A stretch of DNA of 22,464 bases from JANOAR01 sp031411235 (lineage in GTDB: Bacteria > Verrucomicrobiota > Verrucomicrobiia > Verrucomicrobiales > Verrucomicrobiaceae). How positions within the stretch are numbered: position 1 is the stretch's first letter; the number at the start of each line of letters is the position of its first letter. The notes below the pieces were generated by a model. It saw only the letters and a list, made by a program, of their open reading frames with translations. It searched no databases and was not told the origin of the DNA. Both the position numbers and the translations under genes were made by a program. Where the stretch lies: NCBI GenBank assembly GCA_031411235.1, contig JANOAR010000132.1, positions 1 through 22,464 on the forward strand. The letters are read 5' to 3'. Below, piece by piece: positions 21,083 to 22,464 of the stretch.

Positions 21083-22462
21083 ATGACAGAAAAACCACCC
21101 GCACAGCCCGCCCTCATCCAAACCATCGGCGGCTGGCAGATCATGTTTTATGGCCTCGGCTCCATGCTCGGCGCAGGCATCTACGCCCTTATTGGAAAGG
21201 CCGCCGCAGGCCTCGGCAACGCCGTCTGGCTAGCCTTCCTCATGGCCATGATCGGCGCGATGCTCACCGGCCTCTCGTATGCCTGCGTGGGCGGACGCTA
21301 CGCCAAGGCGGGCGGTGCCGCCTACGTCACCCAGCGCGGTCTGCGCAAGCCCCTACTCAGCTACATCATCGGCATCGCCGTGATGATGAGCGGGCTCACC
21401 AGCATGGCCACCGGTTCGCAGGCCATCGTCGGCCAGCTCAGGGAACTACTCGCCTGGAACCTCGACGCCACCAGCATCAAGCTGCTCTCCATCGGCATCG
21501 TCTTCCTCGTCGGCTGCGTCATCTACCGAGGCATCCGCGAGAGCATGTGGCTGAACATCCTCTGCACCGTCATTGAGGCCGCCGGGCTGCTTTTCATCAT
21601 CGCTGTCGGCGCACGTTATTGGGGCAGCGTGGACTACTTCGTCTCGCCAGGCGATACCATCGCAGGCGGCGTCGGCTCGGGCATCACCTTCGCCCTCATC
21701 ATGCAGGGAGCCGTGCTCACCTTTTACTCCTTCATCGGGTTTGAAGACATCCTCAACGTCAGTGAAGAAGTAAAAAATCCCGCTCGCAACGTGCCCTTCG
21801 GCCTCATCGGCGCGATGATCCTCGCCACCTGCATTTACATGGCCGTCGCCATTACTGCCGTCTCCGTGGTGCCTTGGCAGGAGTTGGCCAAAAGTGACGC
21901 CCCACTCATGGAAGTGGCTCGTCGCGCTGCACCCTGGTTTACCGGCATCAAGCCCGTCTATGGCTGCATCACCATCTTCGCCATCGGCAACACCGCCCTG
22001 CTCAACTACCTCATGGGCTCGCGCCTTCTCTACGGCATGAGCCGCCAAGGCCTACTCCCCTCCATCCTCGGCAGCGTCCATCCAAAGCGCCAGTCGCCCC
22101 ACGTCGCCGTGGTCGTGCTTTTCGGCATCGTCTCCCTGCTCATCCTCAGTGGCGGCGTAAAGGCCCTGGCAGAATCCACCGTGCTGCTGCTGCTCATCGT
22201 CTTCACCACTGTCAACATCTCCCTCTTCGTCCTCAAGCGCCGCCCCGGCGAGCCACGCGGCGGCTTCGAGCCCCCACTGCTCGTCCCCGTATTCGGAGCC
22301 CTCGTGTGCGCCATGCTCATCGTCGTCCGCGTGCAGACCGCCATCACCAGCACCGACCACACCCAGCGCACCGCCCCCCTCATCGCAGGTGCCATCCTGC
22401 TGATAAGCCTCGTGCTCTATGGCGCACTCAAGCCCAAGAACCCCGTCGTGCAGGAGGATTAA
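21083..22462 (+). CDS. APC-family amino-acid permease
   Basis: A 459-residue permease with about 12 membrane helices. The APC marks are GLGSMLGAGIYALIGKAAAG (24-43) in helix 1, the FYSFIGFEDILNVSEEVKNP block (214-233) in helix 6 and its following loop, and SRLLYGMSRQGLLP (313-326). It resembles amino-acid/polyamine/organocation carriers that import amino acids with protons; the substrate cannot be told from sequence. The ATG at 21083 is chosen over the in-frame ATG at 20978 because the extra 35 residues are unconserved-looking, polar and overlap the ClC promoter region, whereas TEKPPAQ leads straight into the helix 1 region. No Shine-Dalgarno is visible. The stop TAA lies 2 bases from the window edge. 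Confidence 0.9.
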   Translation: MTEKPPAQPALIQTIGGWQIMFYGLGSMLGAGIYALIGKAAAGLGNAVWLAFLMAMIGAMLTGLSYACVGGRYAKAGGAAYVTQRGLRKPLLSYIIGIAVMMSGLTSMATGSQAIVGQLRELLAWNLDATSIKLLSIGIVFLVGCVIYRGIRESMWLNILCTVIEAAGLLFIIAVGARYWGSVDYFVSPGDTIAGGVGSGITFALIMQGAVLTFYSFIGFEDILNVSEEVKNPARNVPFGLIGAMILATCIYMAVAITAVSVVPWQELAKSDAPLMEVARRAAPWFTGIKPVYGCITIFAIGNTALLNYLMGSRLLYGMSRQGLLPSILGSVHPKRQSPHVAVVVLFGIVSLLILSGGVKALAESTVLLLLIVFTTVNISLFVLKRRPGEPRGGFEPPLLVPVFGALVCAMLIVVRVQTAITSTDHTQRTAPLIAGAILLISLVLYGALKPKNPVVQED

Positions 22463-22464
22463 AT

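Overview
The window looks like a stretch of chromosome from a GC-rich member of the Verrucomicrobiota (Prosthecobacter/Verrucomicrobium-like). The assignment is an inference. It rests on an ECF sigma factor of the Rhodopirellula/Verrucomicrobium type paired with a YfbK-like von Willebrand A protein, an autotransporter-associated beta-strand repeat, PQQ-propeller and Uma2 proteins, an exopolysaccharide export module with a tyrosine-rich BY-kinase, and an almost complete lack of Shine-Dalgarno sequences. No phage, IS element, CRISPR array or rRNA was seen. Most genes from 1 to 16.3 kb lie on the minus strand; TPR, comEC and the APC permease are on the plus strand.

Layout. 1-2.0 kb (minus): a small antitoxin-like gene with a frame-broken fragment behind it, then nadC, then heme A synthase ctaA, which runs off the left edge. 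2.07-4.0 kb (minus): a secreted PQQ-type beta-propeller and a Uma2-type PD-(D/E)XK protein. 4.1-7.0 kb (minus): an ECF sigma factor followed by a membrane-anchored YfbK-like VWA protein, probably one regulatory operon. 7.1-8.6 kb (minus): an FHA-domain membrane protein and an SseB-like protein, ending in a REP-like palindrome. 8.7-14.2 kb (minus): Wzz/BY-kinase, Wza-like export protein, XerD-like recombinase, Nudix hydrolase and TatC, closely spaced. 14.36-16.26 kb (minus): an outer-membrane beta-barrel and an unrecognised secreted protein, then tRNA-Gly(UCC). 16.67-19.69 kb (plus): a TPR membrane protein and comEC. 19.67-20.96 kb (minus): a ClC antiporter with fluoride-type (CLC-F) motifs, overlapping comEC tail to tail. 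21.08-22.46 kb (plus): an APC amino-acid permease.

How the genes work together. The beta-barrel, Wza-like lipoprotein/export protein and Wzz/BY-kinase look like the length-control and export part of an exopolysaccharide system whose glycosyltransferases lie elsewhere. The sigma/VWA pair looks like a signalling unit in which the VWA protein carries an anti-sigma-like cytoplasmic N-terminus and an extracytoplasmic sensor. The most unusual non-coding feature is a family of AT/pyrimidine-rich tandem heptads that end directly at the start codons of nadC and of the VWA gene, in a window where 19 of 20 start codons lack an obvious Shine-Dalgarno and 18 of 20 have a pyrimidine at position -1.
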